Shown: positions 1 to 9,973, counted from the stretch's first letter. The stretch: 64,000 nt of DNA from Aquipseudomonas alcaligenes MRY13-0052 (GCA_000474255.1 BATO01000013.1:46897-110896); one strand, 5' to 3'. Made by a program: numbers and translations. The notes: generated from the letters alone by a model not told the origin.

Positions 1-77
1 CGCAGCGCCAAATTAAAGGTCGTGTTGAGTCGGTAGACTACAGTGTTAATCCTGTTGCTTATACTCTAGAGGACTGA
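1..77 (+). CDS. tniA: C-terminal end of upstream Tni transposase (partial)
   Basis: An open frame entering from the left edge (frame 3) encodes 24 residues, ending in AYTLED, and stops with TGA at 75-77, 25 bp before tniB. In Tn5053/Tn402-type elements the order is tniA-tniB-tniQ, so the reading that this is the tail of the DDE transposase TniA comes from position. The fragment is too short to show a domain. Sequence beyond the window edge would settle it. Confidence 0.45.
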   Translation, partial: QRQIKGRVESVDYSVNPVAYTLED

Positions 78-102
78 GGGTCGCCCCCTGCTGAGGTGCT
101 TA

Positions 103-996
103 ATGAAGACGTCAGTAAATTTTGACCATGTCGACCCTAAGTTTCGTGATCACCTGCTCCTCGGTGATCGTGAGCGCATCAGCAAGATATACAGGGACTG
201 CTGGATAAATTACCCACAGGCGGTGGCGATCAGGGCAGGGGTACGCGCTATTTACGAAATGCCACCGAAAACTCAGGCGCAATGCATGTTGATTTGTGGC
301 CGCCCAGGCATGGGTAAGACCAGTCTATTTAAGAAGATTGAGTCTGATATGGAGTCACTCAGAAAAAGGCATATTGACTCTTATGGTTGTATCGCATTCA
401 GCCTGTCTCCTGACCCCAATCTCCATGGCTTCGAAGACAGTATTAGTGAGGCGCTGGGTGTGCCAATAGGTAAGATTCGGAACGGTCTGGTTCCTGAAGT
501 ATTCTGCCGACTAGCACATTTGCGCAGAATGAGGCTCGTGTTAATTGATGAGGTTCACAATCTACTGAATGCTGGACGAATCGACCAGCGTAAGAATCTG
601 GCTTTTTTCAGAGCACTCAGCAGTCCACCGATGTCACTATCTATCATAGCGTTTGGTGTGGAAGATGCAGTTCATGCTATTAGCAGTGACGAGCAGTTGG
701 AGCGGCGCTTTCAGCTCTGTGATCTACCTCCTTGGAGAGAAAATGAAAGCTTCCGCTCGTTCCTTGCAACTTATGAACGCGCGTTGCCCCTGAAGAAGCC
801 GTCTGAGTTAGGGAAGCAAGAAAATGTCCGTTATTTGCTGGGTGCTACTGGCGGCATCACCGACGCCATCGTAAAGCGAATAACAAGAGGTGCAGTATGG
901 GCGATAGTGGAAGGCAGGGAAGCTATCGATCGCTATTGCTTAGAAAAAGCAGCCGAAATACCACCTTATCTTGACTGTTTTGATGATGAGGCGTAA
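103..996 (+). CDS. tniB: TniB-like AAA+ ATPase, transposition regulator
   Basis: This 297-aa AAA+ protein has a Walker A GRPGMGKT near residues 66-73 and a Walker B LVLIDEVHNLL near 145-155. The layout and length match the TniB/TnsC family, ATP-dependent regulators that hand target DNA to the DDE transposase in Tn5053/Tn402 and Tn7-like elements. It lies just after the presumed tniA tail and overlaps tniQ by about 14 bp, as in a translationally coupled tni operon. The assignment is firm at family level; the exact transposon subgroup is not determined. Confidence 0.85.
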   Translation: MKTSVNFDHVDPKFRDHLLLGDRERISKIYRDCWINYPQAVAIRAGVRAIYEMPPKTQAQCMLICGRPGMGKTSLFKKIESDMESLRKRHIDSYGCIAFSLSPDPNLHGFEDSISEALGVPIGKIRNGLVPEVFCRLAHLRRMRLVLIDEVHNLLNAGRIDQRKNLAFFRALSSPPMSLSIIAFGVEDAVHAISSDEQLERRFQLCDLPPWRENESFRSFLATYERALPLKKPSELGKQENVRYLLGATGGITDAIVKRITRGAVWAIVEGREAIDRYCLEKAAEIPPYLDCFDDEA

Positions 997-2110
997 TGGC
1001 TATTTCTCCGGCTTGTTAAAGCCGGTGCCTCAAGAAGCCTTTTCTGCCTGGCTTGAGAGAGGACTGCATGGAAAGCAACCGCTTCTATTTCTGCAGGCGA
1101 AAGAGTGTTTGAAACATCATGGCGTCGAGGATGCAGACGCCTCCCTTTCCCCGCCAGTTGTAGAGACGGTATCTAAGGTATTAGGTTTGCCGAAAGAGTA
1201 TTTTAAACGGACATTCTCTTTGCCCGGTGACTGGTTAAAGGCGTCGCCCAAGAAACGTTTTCGGTACTGCGAATATTGCCTCCTTCTTGACTTTCGGCTC
1301 AATCGACAGCCTACGGCGAGAGTCACTTGGTTCTACTGGTGGTTCAATGTCTGTCCAGTGCACGGCTGCCTTCTGCTTGAAGAGGAGAGTACCTCGGCAC
1401 CAGTGGCTCTACATTCTATAATTCGCAAGAATCAGGCGCTGATGCCCTTTGGCGGGTGGGTGCTCAGCTCATACATTCAGAGACGGCAAAACTTGAGCCG
1501 TGACTCATTTAAGGTGCTGCTGCTTATGGCGCTGGGGTTTCAGAAGTGGTACCAGCACTCTGTCCAGCACGGTACTTTCCTTGTAGGTGGAGCCGAAGTT
1601 GATCTCGCCGAGATGGAGAGATTTCTAAGTGATCTTCTGGCAATCATTGGAAAAAAACGAGTTTATCCTGGTGATCCTCTTCCTGATATCGCGCAAATTC
1701 TGCGTATCAAGTCCTGGAGTACGCTTAGTTCTTCACTGTCAATAGACTCAGGCTGTGAGCCTTTTTTATGTCTAGATCCCGGCGAGCACTCCGGCGACAT
1801 CCGCATGGCAATGTTTGCTTTTCTCGGACTGCTTCTGAAGTTGCCCTATTGTGTTCATCTGTGGCCTGCTGGCAGCGGGCCGATCGACGAAGGATCGTTC
1901 GCCAACATTTGGATTGGAATGCACAGTGATGCGGCGAGGGTGCCTAGCTATTTTAGCTGGTTGCGGCAGCGTTCTGAGGAGTGGAGCGAGCCAATTCGCA
2001 TCCATTTCCAATATCTGCTTGAGGGTAGGACGCGGAAGATCCGTTCTGGAGAGAAGGTGAAAAGCTGGATAGAAGAAAAAACTAACCCCCTGGTGCGCAG
2101 TACGAGATAA
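983..2110 (+). CDS. tniQ: TniQ family transposition protein
   Basis: TniQ/TnsD-like protein with the family zinc-finger region: CEYC is followed about 30 residues later by CPVHG. TniQ proteins direct or assist target selection in Tni/Tn7-like transposition. The frame can open at TTG 971, but I prefer the ATG at 983 (next ATG 986) inside the end of tniB. No clear ribosome site is visible, consistent with translational coupling. It is the last gene of the tni operon and converges with the Wadjet operon. No terminal inverted repeat of the element was recognised just downstream, so the rest of the element may extend into the defence cargo (inference). Confidence 0.83.
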   Translation: MMRRNGYFSGLLKPVPQEAFSAWLERGLHGKQPLLFLQAKECLKHHGVEDADASLSPPVVETVSKVLGLPKEYFKRTFSLPGDWLKASPKKRFRYCEYCLLLDFRLNRQPTARVTWFYWWFNVCPVHGCLLLEEESTSAPVALHSIIRKNQALMPFGGWVLSSYIQRRQNLSRDSFKVLLLMALGFQKWYQHSVQHGTFLVGGAEVDLAEMERFLSDLLAIIGKKRVYPGDPLPDIAQILRIKSWSTLSSSLSIDSGCEPFLCLDPGEHSGDIRMAMFAFLGLLLKLPYCVHLWPAGSGPIDEGSFANIWIGMHSDAARVPSYFSWLRQRSEEWSEPIRIHFQYLLEGRTRKIRSGEKVKSWIEEKTNPLVRSTR

Positions 2111-2134
2111 ATCTCGCCCGAGGCGTGGGGGTTA
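2083..2134. terminator. Stem-loop at the end of tniQ
   Basis: TAACCCCC at 2083-2090 pairs with GGGGGTTA at 2127-2134. Inside it is a second perfect dyad, CGAGAT-AA-ATCTCG (2103-2116), that overlaps the tniQ stop codon. There is no T-run, so termination is only one possibility; it could also be a protein-binding site. Nothing else was seen between tniQ and the end of jetD at 2323. Confidence 0.35.
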
Positions 2135-2322
2135 TTCTTGAGAAAAATCGTAACGTAGGATCCTCATGCCGTCAATCCGAATGGATGTCGAAGCTCACAG
2201 GAGTTTCTTTAGGGGAAGACGAGCGGGCTCAGTCACTTCGTGCGAAAAGCCCTAGCATGTGAGACTTCCAGTGAGAAGTAGCAGTGGGTGCCTAGCAACG
2301 TGCCCGATTGCGAGCACCCCGG

Positions 2323-3492
2323 CTACAGCGCTTCCTGTTCCACCGTAAACCCTGCGGTCAATACAGCCTCGCCCAGCTCACTCCACCCTGCCTGCTCCGC
2401 AAAATACTTCATTCGCTGTGCAGTTCGCTTGGAGGCGGGCCTCCTGAGCTCCAAGGGTACGTTGTCGGGATGCATTGCATGAGGTTTTAGGCTGTGCCCT
2501 ATCAGAGCCGAAGCCTTGGCCAGTGTGGCCGCTATCCGAAATCCCCCTTCATCGACATCTCCCCAGTGGTGGATGGGGGTGCCGATCTCAATGCTGGAAA
2601 GGATACGTTGGTACATTGCTCTCCAGGCTGGAGACGGCATGCCGGCGGTGTAAATTAGCAGGGTAGGGTGATCAAAGTGTCGCTTGGCTTCACTGTGGAA
2701 CGTGGTTAGGTTTTCGATGGTAAGGACACCATTTATCGTGCCTGAAGCGGCATGAATGGCGCTGGCGGGAAGCCCGGTATAAGGCTCGTCGAGCCTTGCT
2801 GTGACACGGCCCCTGACGATATCTACATTGCCTGCAAGTAATACCGGCTGCTCTTCTTTGAATAGTCCGAGTTCTTGCCAAATCTCTGGCGGCGTCCTGG
2901 CCGCGGCCTCCAGCGAACCTTGTAGCAAGACATCCAATGGAACAGTAAGTTGCTCGATCCGCTTGCTGTTTCGAAGCAAGCGAGCGCTGACTTCGCGCAC
3001 CGAAGACAAGGTCGCATTCTGCGCACCGACACAATGGTCGATGACCATGATTGCTTCTACCCAGTCGGCAGCGGCGTCAGGCCCCCACCCCCGGACGTTC
3101 GCCATCCTTGACCATTTTTCAATAACTAGTTCGAGCACATCGTGCTGCGCTAGATGCGGTGCCAGGAGCGATTTGGCTTCGGCCATTATGTCCGCATGTG
3201 TGGTTTGCTTGAGAAATCGCGCAAGGGCAGGAGTATCTATCAGGTCAATGCGCTCGATCAGCCCGTCTACTGGATTCAGTTTGTCGCGCACGAAGCTGAT
3301 GGCTCCGACGTCCCGGGCAGCAAGGAACACTTCCTCGCATTGCTGCTTCTGGTGCCAGTTTCTGATCGAGCTGTACGGCTTGATCTGTGTCGCGGTCAAC
3401 GCCGGAGGGCGTTGACGCACACCGGCGGTTGCTTGGTTACCCGCCTTCAAAAGCTTGAGTAGCAGTTTGTTGGCGATATCTTCTGGCGTCAT
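2323..3492 (-). CDS. jetD: Wadjet subunit JetD (Toprim nuclease-like)
   Basis: JetD-type protein of 389 aa with an N-terminal DUF3322-like half and a C-terminal DUF2220/Toprim half. The Toprim acidic residues are visible: E260 in LTIENL and the DxD pair D312/D314 in HHWGDVDEGG. In Wadjet, JetD is the TopoVI-like nuclease that cleaves small circular DNA recognised by the JetABC SMC complex, protecting the cell from plasmids. It is the last gene of the operon and its ATG overlaps the jetC stop by 4 bp. All key residues are present, so it should be active. Confidence 0.9.
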   Translation of the reverse strand: MTPEDIANKLLLKLLKAGNQATAGVRQRPPALTATQIKPYSSIRNWHQKQQCEEVFLAARDVGAISFVRDKLNPVDGLIERIDLIDTPALARFLKQTTHADIMAEAKSLLAPHLAQHDVLELVIEKWSRMANVRGWGPDAAADWVEAIMVIDHCVGAQNATLSSVREVSARLLRNSKRIEQLTVPLDVLLQGSLEAAARTPPEIWQELGLFKEEQPVLLAGNVDIVRGRVTARLDEPYTGLPASAIHAASGTINGVLTIENLTTFHSEAKRHFDHPTLLIYTAGMPSPAWRAMYQRILSSIEIGTPIHHWGDVDEGGFRIAATLAKASALIGHSLKPHAMHPDNVPLELRRPASKRTAQRMKYFAEQAGWSELGEAVLTAGFTVEQEAL

Positions 3493-6400
3493 TGGGAGGC
3501 TCCGTTGATGCCAGCTGATACAGGCAGCGCTTGCGACCGCATCGATGCGATCTCCTGTTCGATCAGCTCAGGATGAAACTCCCACAGGTCCTCGCGGAAT
3601 TGATCACGCATCGCTTCAGTCACCTCGACGCGATCAACCTGAACGGCATGGCGTACGGGGTCTTTTTGAATCTCGAAGTAGCTGTCAAGGAATGCGTTGA
3701 GGATGCCGAGGTTTTCTCCTGGACTTGCGAGCAATACCTGCAGACCGAGCTCCTGCAAATACTTCATCGTCGCCACAATGTTTGAGGTGTCCATCTTGTC
3801 GAAAGCTTCGTCCAGCATAATCAGCCTCAAACCGTCGTTCGTACCGTGATCCATGCGATAGGCGGACCACAGGCCGGCACCCGCGATGACATACAGTGGT
3901 GCGCGATGTTCTCCTCCTGATCCAGGTCCGATTCGTTTGCTCAGGTGGCCGATGGTTTTCGTCGTTACGCCATCCGGATCCACCTGCTCAATACGAATAT
4001 CGAATTCATAGAATTCGCGGTAGTCATCCAGAGGGCTCTTGCCGCCAGCATTACCGACAGCGACCTTGTCACGCAGGAGTTCCTCGAATTGAGGAGGGAT
4101 ACCGCCGGTATCACCAAAGAGCCCGCCATCGACGCCGTAATCGGCCACATTTCTTATGAAATCGAGCAAGGGCTTGAGGTGAGGGCGAACCTTGTACATG
4201 AATTGATAGCGCTCGCCATTTGTGAATGGTGGAGTGCTACGCAGCGCTGCATTAAGCCGCTCGAATGTTTGGCGAAGAAACTCAAGATTGGTGTTCAGGG
4301 CAATCGCCACATCTCGACGAAAGGTTTCCTGCGAAGCTCTATAGGCCTCTTCGGCATGAGCCTTATGCTCTGGCAATTCGGTGTTTTCCAGCTTCTGGAC
4401 GTGGCTGTCGATCCAGATTTTGGCTATGCGCCAATCTTCAAGTTCGCTTTCAGGAAGGGTTTCATGATGCTCCTGCAGGTAGGTCCAGAGGGCATTTCGT
4501 GCAGTGTTAGCCTGCTTCTGTCCATCTTTCTCGCTCTGCTGGAACTGTGTATGGCAGTGGGTGGCCATGGGGCCAGGCGTGTCGAAACGCTCAAGGAGTC
4601 TGTCCCATTCGCTTGCCACAAAGTCGGCATCGTAATCTTCGTGCTGCCGGCATTGCTCCTTGTACTGAATACACTGCTGAAGCAGCACTGTGCTGCTCTG
4701 ATAGGTGCTGTCCAACCCTTGGAGCTGGGACTCGCTCATCACGGCTTCTTCAAGTGCCTGTTTCGCCTCAGCTTTCAATCGAACCAGAGCACCTTGTAGC
4801 GTGTTTATGCGTTCACAGATTGCGAGATAATCGGCATCGGCAATATTGGCGACACGTTGATCAGCCAATTCGCTTTGCCGGACAGCTTCGTCGTACGCAG
4901 TAGCCAAATTGAGGATCAACCGGCTGGCCACGGAGCTGGCGAAGCCCTCGGTGCCTTTCACTGCGTGCGTGGTAGCAGCAATTCGATCCTGAATCTGTCG
5001 GAGGTTGAGCGCGGCTTGTGCCATGTCGGCACGAAGCCGCTCAGCTTGCCCTTGGGTGCCGGAGCCGATGCGTAGATTTTGATCATCGAGTCTGAGGCGT
5101 TCAAAGTCCCGTGGGCTGACATACATGCCATCCATCGTGAGCGTGCGATCACTCTGGAGCGCTTCGCTGGTTTCATCCGCGCGCTTCAGATTGCCGAGCT
5201 GACTGCGTAGGTAGGCCACCGCAATCGGGTTTGTACCTTCGATCAGTTCTGCGACCAGGCCATTCTGGTGCATCGAGGGCATTTTCACCTGGGTACTTCG
5301 AACAATCTTCACTCCGTAAATCGCCCGGCGTCCCTTCAATTCTCGGTAGATGTCAAACGCACGCTGTTCCTGCTCTTGTGGTAGGAGCAGGGCCTCGATG
5401 TTTCTACCCAGATAGGCTTCGATTGCCGGTTGCCAACGAGGATCTGTGACCTTCACTAGATCGCAGACTGGAACGGGATTCAGTCCGTCGTCGAGCAACT
5501 CTCTCAAAAGAGTTTGTACCCCGGGGCTTAACGGAGCTTTGCCTTGTTTGGCCCGCTCCAACGCACTTTCAAGTGCCTGGATTTGTTCGTTGATTTCGCT
5601 CGCCTGATTCGACAGCTCCAACTGAATGGCCTGCAGTGTTGCACTGATCTGGCTCCCTACCGTGGCCATGTCCTGTAACGGCGAGTGCAAGACCTCCGTC
5701 ACTGCCAGTCCAGGCGATGAAATGAGGGGTTGGACACGGGCGGATAAAGTCAGCAACTGTTCCTGATACTCTGCCAGATGCGGCAATTGGGCAGCAGTAA
5801 CAAGCGCTGCGCAAACTTTCCTGAGTTCTTCTTGAAGCGCCCTAGTACGATTGGTTAACAGATTTCGCGCACTTTCCTGGTTCAGCTGAGCATCTGCATT
5901 TTCCTTGTGCGCAGCATGAAGTTGCTGGCGTGCTGCCAGGTGTTTGAGTTCTTCCTCGGTGGCGCTCAGTGTTGTCTCCAGCCTCTCACTGGCCGCCCTG
6001 AGCCGCTTGGCGGTTTGTTTAGCCGCCTCCAATCTTTCGTGAGCGGTTTCACACGCGAGTTGCGCTTCCTCTTCTGTGGCGATCGCCGCGAGGCCGCGCC
6101 ATGAAGCCGCTTGGCGTAATTTGGTCTGTGTTTTGCGATAGCTATCGGCCACCCGTTTACCGTCGGCGATCTTCCTTTCGACCGTCTCGATGAGCTGGCT
6201 AAGGTGCTTGAAGGTATCGACGATGGCTTTGAATTTTTTGATGTTGGTAGGCCTGTTCTCCAGCACGTCGCTGCGAACGATCTGATCCACCGATTTATCG
6301 AACTTCATCCGCAGCGCAAAGCGGAAGGCGCGGATGAAGGCGTCGTAGGACGGTTGGCCGTTTTTACCTCTCAGCGCAAAGAGGATCTGCTTGGTGAAAC

Positions 6401-6938
6401 TGCTGGGATCATCGTAGAAGGGGTTTTCCCCGGAGATTTTCGCACGTTCCATTAGACGACTACGAAAACTGCTCCAGGGCAGGGGCGCAGTATCTCCATC
6501 CACAGCCTGCAGGTGGTCGGCCATGGCTAACTCAACGCCGTTGACCACATAACGGCCCACGACCCTTGCATCTTCGCTATCGAGAGAGGCCTCAATGCAG
6601 ATGCCGGTGGTGGTCGGTTCGCCTGTATTGAGGTTTCTCCAGGTCAAGGTGATGTAGGTGGTCGCATTGGGGCGTGCGCATTCGGTGATGTCATCCCCAT
6701 ATTGGCCGAGACAATAGGAGCGCAGGGTGCGCGTCTGTTTGACGCCCGAAGAGTCAGCTTGGGCATTGAAGGCCATCAGGTTTCTGTTCGCACCGAACAT
6801 GGCAATCTGTACGGCGTCTAGGGCTGAGCTTTTCCCACTACCATTGGGGCCGAAAATGCCACTGGTTTCCCCCACGCGGAACTCTTCGTCCTCATACAGC
6901 AGAAACTGGATCAGCTTGATGCTCTCAAGGCGCTTCAT
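3489..6938 (-). CDS. jetC: Wadjet subunit JetC (MukB/SMC-like ATPase)
   Basis: SMC-like ATPase of about 1149 aa. Walker A is GPNGSGKSS at residues 30-38, followed by long Gln/Glu/Arg-rich coiled-coil arms. The C-terminal head has a signature region GPGSGGEH and a Walker B LIMLDEAFD near residue 1040. It is the DNA-extruding motor of Wadjet, paired with the kleisin JetA and with JetB. The frame is open back to 7181, but the ATG at 6938 (MKRLESIKL) is chosen because the family N-terminus and Walker A spacing fit, leaving a 14-bp overlap with jetB; the longer N-terminus would be a shadow of jetB in another frame. Confidence 0.9.
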   Translation of the reverse strand: MKRLESIKLIQFLLYEDEEFRVGETSGIFGPNGSGKSSALDAVQIAMFGANRNLMAFNAQADSSGVKQTRTLRSYCLGQYGDDITECARPNATTYITLTWRNLNTGEPTTTGICIEASLDSEDARVVGRYVVNGVELAMADHLQAVDGDTAPLPWSSFRSRLMERAKISGENPFYDDPSSFTKQILFALRGKNGQPSYDAFIRAFRFALRMKFDKSVDQIVRSDVLENRPTNIKKFKAIVDTFKHLSQLIETVERKIADGKRVADSYRKTQTKLRQAASWRGLAAIATEEEAQLACETAHERLEAAKQTAKRLRAASERLETTLSATEEELKHLAARQQLHAAHKENADAQLNQESARNLLTNRTRALQEELRKVCAALVTAAQLPHLAEYQEQLLTLSARVQPLISSPGLAVTEVLHSPLQDMATVGSQISATLQAIQLELSNQASEINEQIQALESALERAKQGKAPLSPGVQTLLRELLDDGLNPVPVCDLVKVTDPRWQPAIEAYLGRNIEALLLPQEQEQRAFDIYRELKGRRAIYGVKIVRSTQVKMPSMHQNGLVAELIEGTNPIAVAYLRSQLGNLKRADETSEALQSDRTLTMDGMYVSPRDFERLRLDDQNLRIGSGTQGQAERLRADMAQAALNLRQIQDRIAATTHAVKGTEGFASSVASRLILNLATAYDEAVRQSELADQRVANIADADYLAICERINTLQGALVRLKAEAKQALEEAVMSESQLQGLDSTYQSSTVLLQQCIQYKEQCRQHEDYDADFVASEWDRLLERFDTPGPMATHCHTQFQQSEKDGQKQANTARNALWTYLQEHHETLPESELEDWRIAKIWIDSHVQKLENTELPEHKAHAEEAYRASQETFRRDVAIALNTNLEFLRQTFERLNAALRSTPPFTNGERYQFMYKVRPHLKPLLDFIRNVADYGVDGGLFGDTGGIPPQFEELLRDKVAVGNAGGKSPLDDYREFYEFDIRIEQVDPDGVTTKTIGHLSKRIGPGSGGEHRAPLYVIAGAGLWSAYRMDHGTNDGLRLIMLDEAFDKMDTSNIVATMKYLQELGLQVLLASPGENLGILNAFLDSYFEIQKDPVRHAVQVDRVEVTEAMRDQFREDLWEFHPELIEQEIASMRSQALPVSAGINGASQ

Positions 6939-7608
6939 TGGCAGTGTCCTGATCTGTTTGGTCTGAGTGGTTGTCGTCAGCTGACGAGGCGGTAGCGCTT
7001 GCCGAGGTTCCCCAAAGCGCGAGTTGCTGCAAAGTGGACTCCCCGAGAATGACGCGGATTGCCGGGCGAATAGCGATGCCGCCATCCTCTGAATCAATGT
7101 GGAGGCCGGCGAGGTGGCTGTCAGTGGCCTCCAGCCGCCGTACGATGCCCCAGCGGCGAGCGGTACGGATGAGAGACTCAAGTTCCCCTTTGGGTGGGAG
7201 CTCGCGGCCGGTCATCAAGCGATATTTTTCCTGTAGCTCGATGAAGTCGCAGATGATTTCTCCGCTTTCATCCGCAATCTCGCCGGCCCGCATGCCTTCC
7301 TCGTAAAGCCCACGCAGCACCAGGGCGAACAACGTCTGCGGCACCGTTGCCGAAGTAGGGCTAGGATGCTGCGGGATCGCATAGGCGAACATCAGCTGAC
7401 GATCTACACCGACGGTGATTCCCAGGGGAGCCAGGACCTTGGTGATGTGCCGCTCGTATTGCTCGATGATCCCGAAGGCTTTTCGACTTTTAAGGTCCGC
7501 GTGATAGATCACCTGCTCCGCCACCAGTCGGTAGGCTGCTGCGGCGAAGTCATCCTCTTCGTAATATCCGTTTGAGCTGCTCGCCAGATCCTGCCAGTAG
7601 CTGTTCAT
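6925..7608 (-). CDS. jetB: Wadjet subunit JetB (MukE-like, DUF4194)
   Basis: This 227-aa protein is of the DUF4194/JetB type, the winged-helix MukE-like partner that bridges the kleisin JetA and the SMC JetC. The N-terminal half is compatible with winged-helix folds (YRLVAEQVIYHADL). The last ~25 residues are Ser/Thr/Asp-rich and probably disordered. Its ATG overlaps the jetA stop by 4 bp and its tail overlaps jetC. The assignment rests on sequence character plus the fixed jetA-B-C-D order. Confidence 0.87.
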   Translation of the reverse strand: MNSYWQDLASSSNGYYEEDDFAAAAYRLVAEQVIYHADLKSRKAFGIIEQYERHITKVLAPLGITVGVDRQLMFAYAIPQHPSPTSATVPQTLFALVLRGLYEEGMRAGEIADESGEIICDFIELQEKYRLMTGRELPPKGELESLIRTARRWGIVRRLEATDSHLAGLHIDSEDGGIAIRPAIRVILGESTLQQLALWGTSASATASSADDNHSDQTDQDTANEAP

Positions 7609-9098
7609 GGCTCATCCTTCTTCTGGACTGGGGTGGGTTTGCGCAGGCGAATTTCAAAAGACTGGGCCAAGAGGTACGGGTGCTGGCTGGAACCGTCTTC
7701 GTCGTGGACCACATCGAGCCCAGGGATCTGTCGGCGAGCCTGCATGACGGATGAGGCGATGCCTGACTTCAACGCTGTGGCCAGGCTGTTGAAGCTCTGG
7801 TAGACGCGCAGGTTTTCGATGCTCTCTACGGGCAGATCATGGCTGCTGACCTTGTCTTGTGAGCCAAGGGCTGATTTGGCGTAAGCCCGCAGTTTTGCCG
7901 GGGTGATGCGTCTGCGTTCCTGTGCACGCCGTACCAGATTGCCAACGGCACGGGTATGTTCAGAGAGCACTGCCTGGCGGAGTGCAGAAGGAGGCTGGCG
8001 TTGTGTTTCCTTGCGCGGTGGCGCCAGCCTGGAAGCGGACATCAATCCATCAGGCGCGAAAACCTGAGGCCAGGTTTCCGGAGGCCCCTCAAAACCGCCC
8101 TCCAAGCCGCTAGTGAGCAGGCCATCGATGGCATTGCGCAGCAGATCGTCAATCGGGCGTATCGACTGCAGTCGATACTGCAAAACGATCAACGCTCGTT
8201 TGTTAGCACTTCTGACCTCATCGTCCAACCGCTCCAGGTATTCCTCAACCCGGTTAAGGTCCTCCAAGCGCCGGAGGTCTCGCTCAAATGTCGCATCTGC
8301 CTTGGCTTGATCTCCGTTGGCCAGACGGGTGGTGTACCACTCCATGAGTCGGGCACGATGTTGTGGTTGCGAGGAAAGCTCCTCTACCGCCTGCAGAATT
8401 TGTGGGCGTTTGGATAGTGGATGCTCTTGGGTACGTAATTCCTTGTAGTCCCCAATGAACATATTGACCACGTAGCTATGAAAGAACTGCCGCGCGTACT
8501 CGGCGGTGGTTTCCTGGGTGGCGATCGACGCCATCAGGTCTCGCACATTGGTGCCGGTGGTCCGGATGTAGATCAGCAGATTCCGACATTGCTCAGCCGC
8601 TTCGCGAAAGAGATCGCCCCCCCCATTCTCCCGCAAGACCTTGGTAATCAATGCATCAATGGAACTGATCTTCCCGGACACGAAAACGGGATCTTTCTCG
8701 GCGTAATCGATGAGCAGATTGAGCATCTGGCTGACGGGAGGCGCCATCGATACGGTTTGCGCTAGTCCGTACTTTTCCGCACGAAACCAGCCTGCTTGCA
8801 AAAGGCGGCGGAAGTAGTTGGAAGCTCGCTGGTCCACGCTCAGGTCAGGGTCTTCGCCTTCCTCAGGCTGCCACTTCGGCGCAAAACGGATGTGGTCCTC
8901 GATGTCCTGAAGTATCTCGCGTTGGACGAAGCCATGACTGGGCGGAAGCGGAGCATCGGGACCAAATCGGCGGCGGTACAGGTGACAGAGCAGCGCCCAG
9001 AACTCATGCCGGTTGGGGGAGGCTAGTGGACTGAATAGCCGATCCGGAATTCTTTCGAACAGTTTTGATCCAACACCTCCTATACCGTGAACAGCCAT
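7605..9098 (-). CDS. jetA: Wadjet subunit JetA (MukF-like kleisin)
   Basis: JetA family protein of 497 aa, expected to act as the kleisin of the Wadjet SMC complex. The N-terminal ~150 residues include a winged-helix-like segment (NRHEFWALLCHLYRRRF). The middle is helical and charged, and a basic C-terminus follows. It starts 19 bp inside the end of the WYL regulator gene and overlaps jetB by 4 bp, so regulator and jetABCD should form one transcript. Type I Wadjet is the best fit from the presence and sizes of the four subunits. Confidence 0.87.
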   Translation of the reverse strand: MAVHGIGGVGSKLFERIPDRLFSPLASPNRHEFWALLCHLYRRRFGPDAPLPPSHGFVQREILQDIEDHIRFAPKWQPEEGEDPDLSVDQRASNYFRRLLQAGWFRAEKYGLAQTVSMAPPVSQMLNLLIDYAEKDPVFVSGKISSIDALITKVLRENGGGDLFREAAEQCRNLLIYIRTTGTNVRDLMASIATQETTAEYARQFFHSYVVNMFIGDYKELRTQEHPLSKRPQILQAVEELSSQPQHRARLMEWYTTRLANGDQAKADATFERDLRRLEDLNRVEEYLERLDDEVRSANKRALIVLQYRLQSIRPIDDLLRNAIDGLLTSGLEGGFEGPPETWPQVFAPDGLMSASRLAPPRKETQRQPPSALRQAVLSEHTRAVGNLVRRAQERRRITPAKLRAYAKSALGSQDKVSSHDLPVESIENLRVYQSFNSLATALKSGIASSVMQARRQIPGLDVVHDEDGSSQHPYLLAQSFEIRLRKPTPVQKKDEP

Positions 9099-9916
9099 GG
9101 TCGTAGCTCCTCCATGTTCTCCACCGCCAACTGGTACTCGGGAGGCAGCTGCTTGGAAGGATCGGTGGCCGCCCGCAAGTCCTGAATGAAATACGCCACC
9201 ATGGCTGCGCGGCAGCGCTCAACTCGGGCGGCGGTACTTGAGAAATATTCAAAACGAATCATGTCCTGCTGATCCTGATTCAACGCTGGATGAGCAACCA
9301 AGCGGACGTCGAGAAAGGTGCGCCAGGAAAAGTCTTCATCTGCGGATCGCTCACTAGGCTTGCTCAGCAAACAGGGAGAATCGATCCGTCCCAGGGCAAA
9401 GTCGCGAAAATCCTGCCGTGTTGCACAGAATGCGCGGACATGCCAGCGGCGGCCTGCGCGTATCACGCTGTGCGGTGAAATCACGCGCGGATGCGGCTTG
9501 GGGTTGCCCATGGATCGGTAATTGATCTGCAACTGCTGGGACAGCTCGATAGCTTCGGTGATCTGGGCAAAGATGCGCGGCGGTGGCACGGACAGGTCGG
9601 GAAAGGCATTCCAGAGTGTTCGTTCGTCAGACGACTCGCCTTTCGCGTGCGTGATGCCGACCAGTGACAAATACTGGCCCAGCGACGCGGCTGCCTCAAA
9701 TTTGCTGCGGTAGACCGCTGGAGTGGCTCTGTAGCTACGTGAAATGGCATCCCACTCCATCCAGTCGGGGTGTGCATGATGAAACTCACTGATCAGTTGG
9801 CTGACGCGGGTGACTTTCATGCCTAGCAATTCACGCAGACGGGCGTTGCCGAGCCGACCTCCCCAGAGAAGTAGGGTCTTGAGTAGCTCGGCGCGCGCTA
9901 GAGGTTCTTTGATCAT
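9080..9916 (-). CDS. BrxR/CapW-like WYL-domain regulator of the Wadjet operon
   Basis: Transcriptional regulator of 278 aa with an N-terminal winged helix-turn-helix (residues ~5-75, LLWGGRLGNARLRELLG). A WYL domain spans about 120-195 (SPHSVIRAGRRWHVRAFC) and a WCX-like C-terminal part follows. This is the BrxR/CapW architecture, dimeric repressors commonly found first in phage-defence operons that bind inverted repeats at their own promoter. It overlaps jetA by 19 bp, so it is probably the first gene of an autoregulated Wadjet operon. Two matching dyads lie just upstream (9974-10004). What ligand the WYL domain senses here is unknown. Confidence 0.85.
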   Translation of the reverse strand: MIKEPLARAELLKTLLLWGGRLGNARLRELLGMKVTRVSQLISEFHHAHPDWMEWDAISRSYRATPAVYRSKFEAAASLGQYLSLVGITHAKGESSDERTLWNAFPDLSVPPPRIFAQITEAIELSQQLQINYRSMGNPKPHPRVISPHSVIRAGRRWHVRAFCATRQDFRDFALGRIDSPCLLSKPSERSADEDFSWRTFLDVRLVAHPALNQDQQDMIRFEYFSSTAARVERCRAAMVAYFIQDLRAATDPSKQLPPEYQLAVENMEELRPWLFTV

Positions 9917-9973
9917 CGAAATGCTTTGTGCCTCTGGTTCCGCAATTAAGTGGGGGCTTTCAGAAACTGTAGC

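Noticed and set aside
3945..4799. 284-codon plus-strand ORF within jetC
   Set aside because: Antisense shadow of the long coiled-coil gene without recognisable domains.
6939..7181. 81-residue N-terminal extension of JetC
   Set aside because: Ser/Arg/Pro-rich translation antisense-free but out of frame with jetB codons; it duplicates the jetB coding region and lies before the natural SMC head start.
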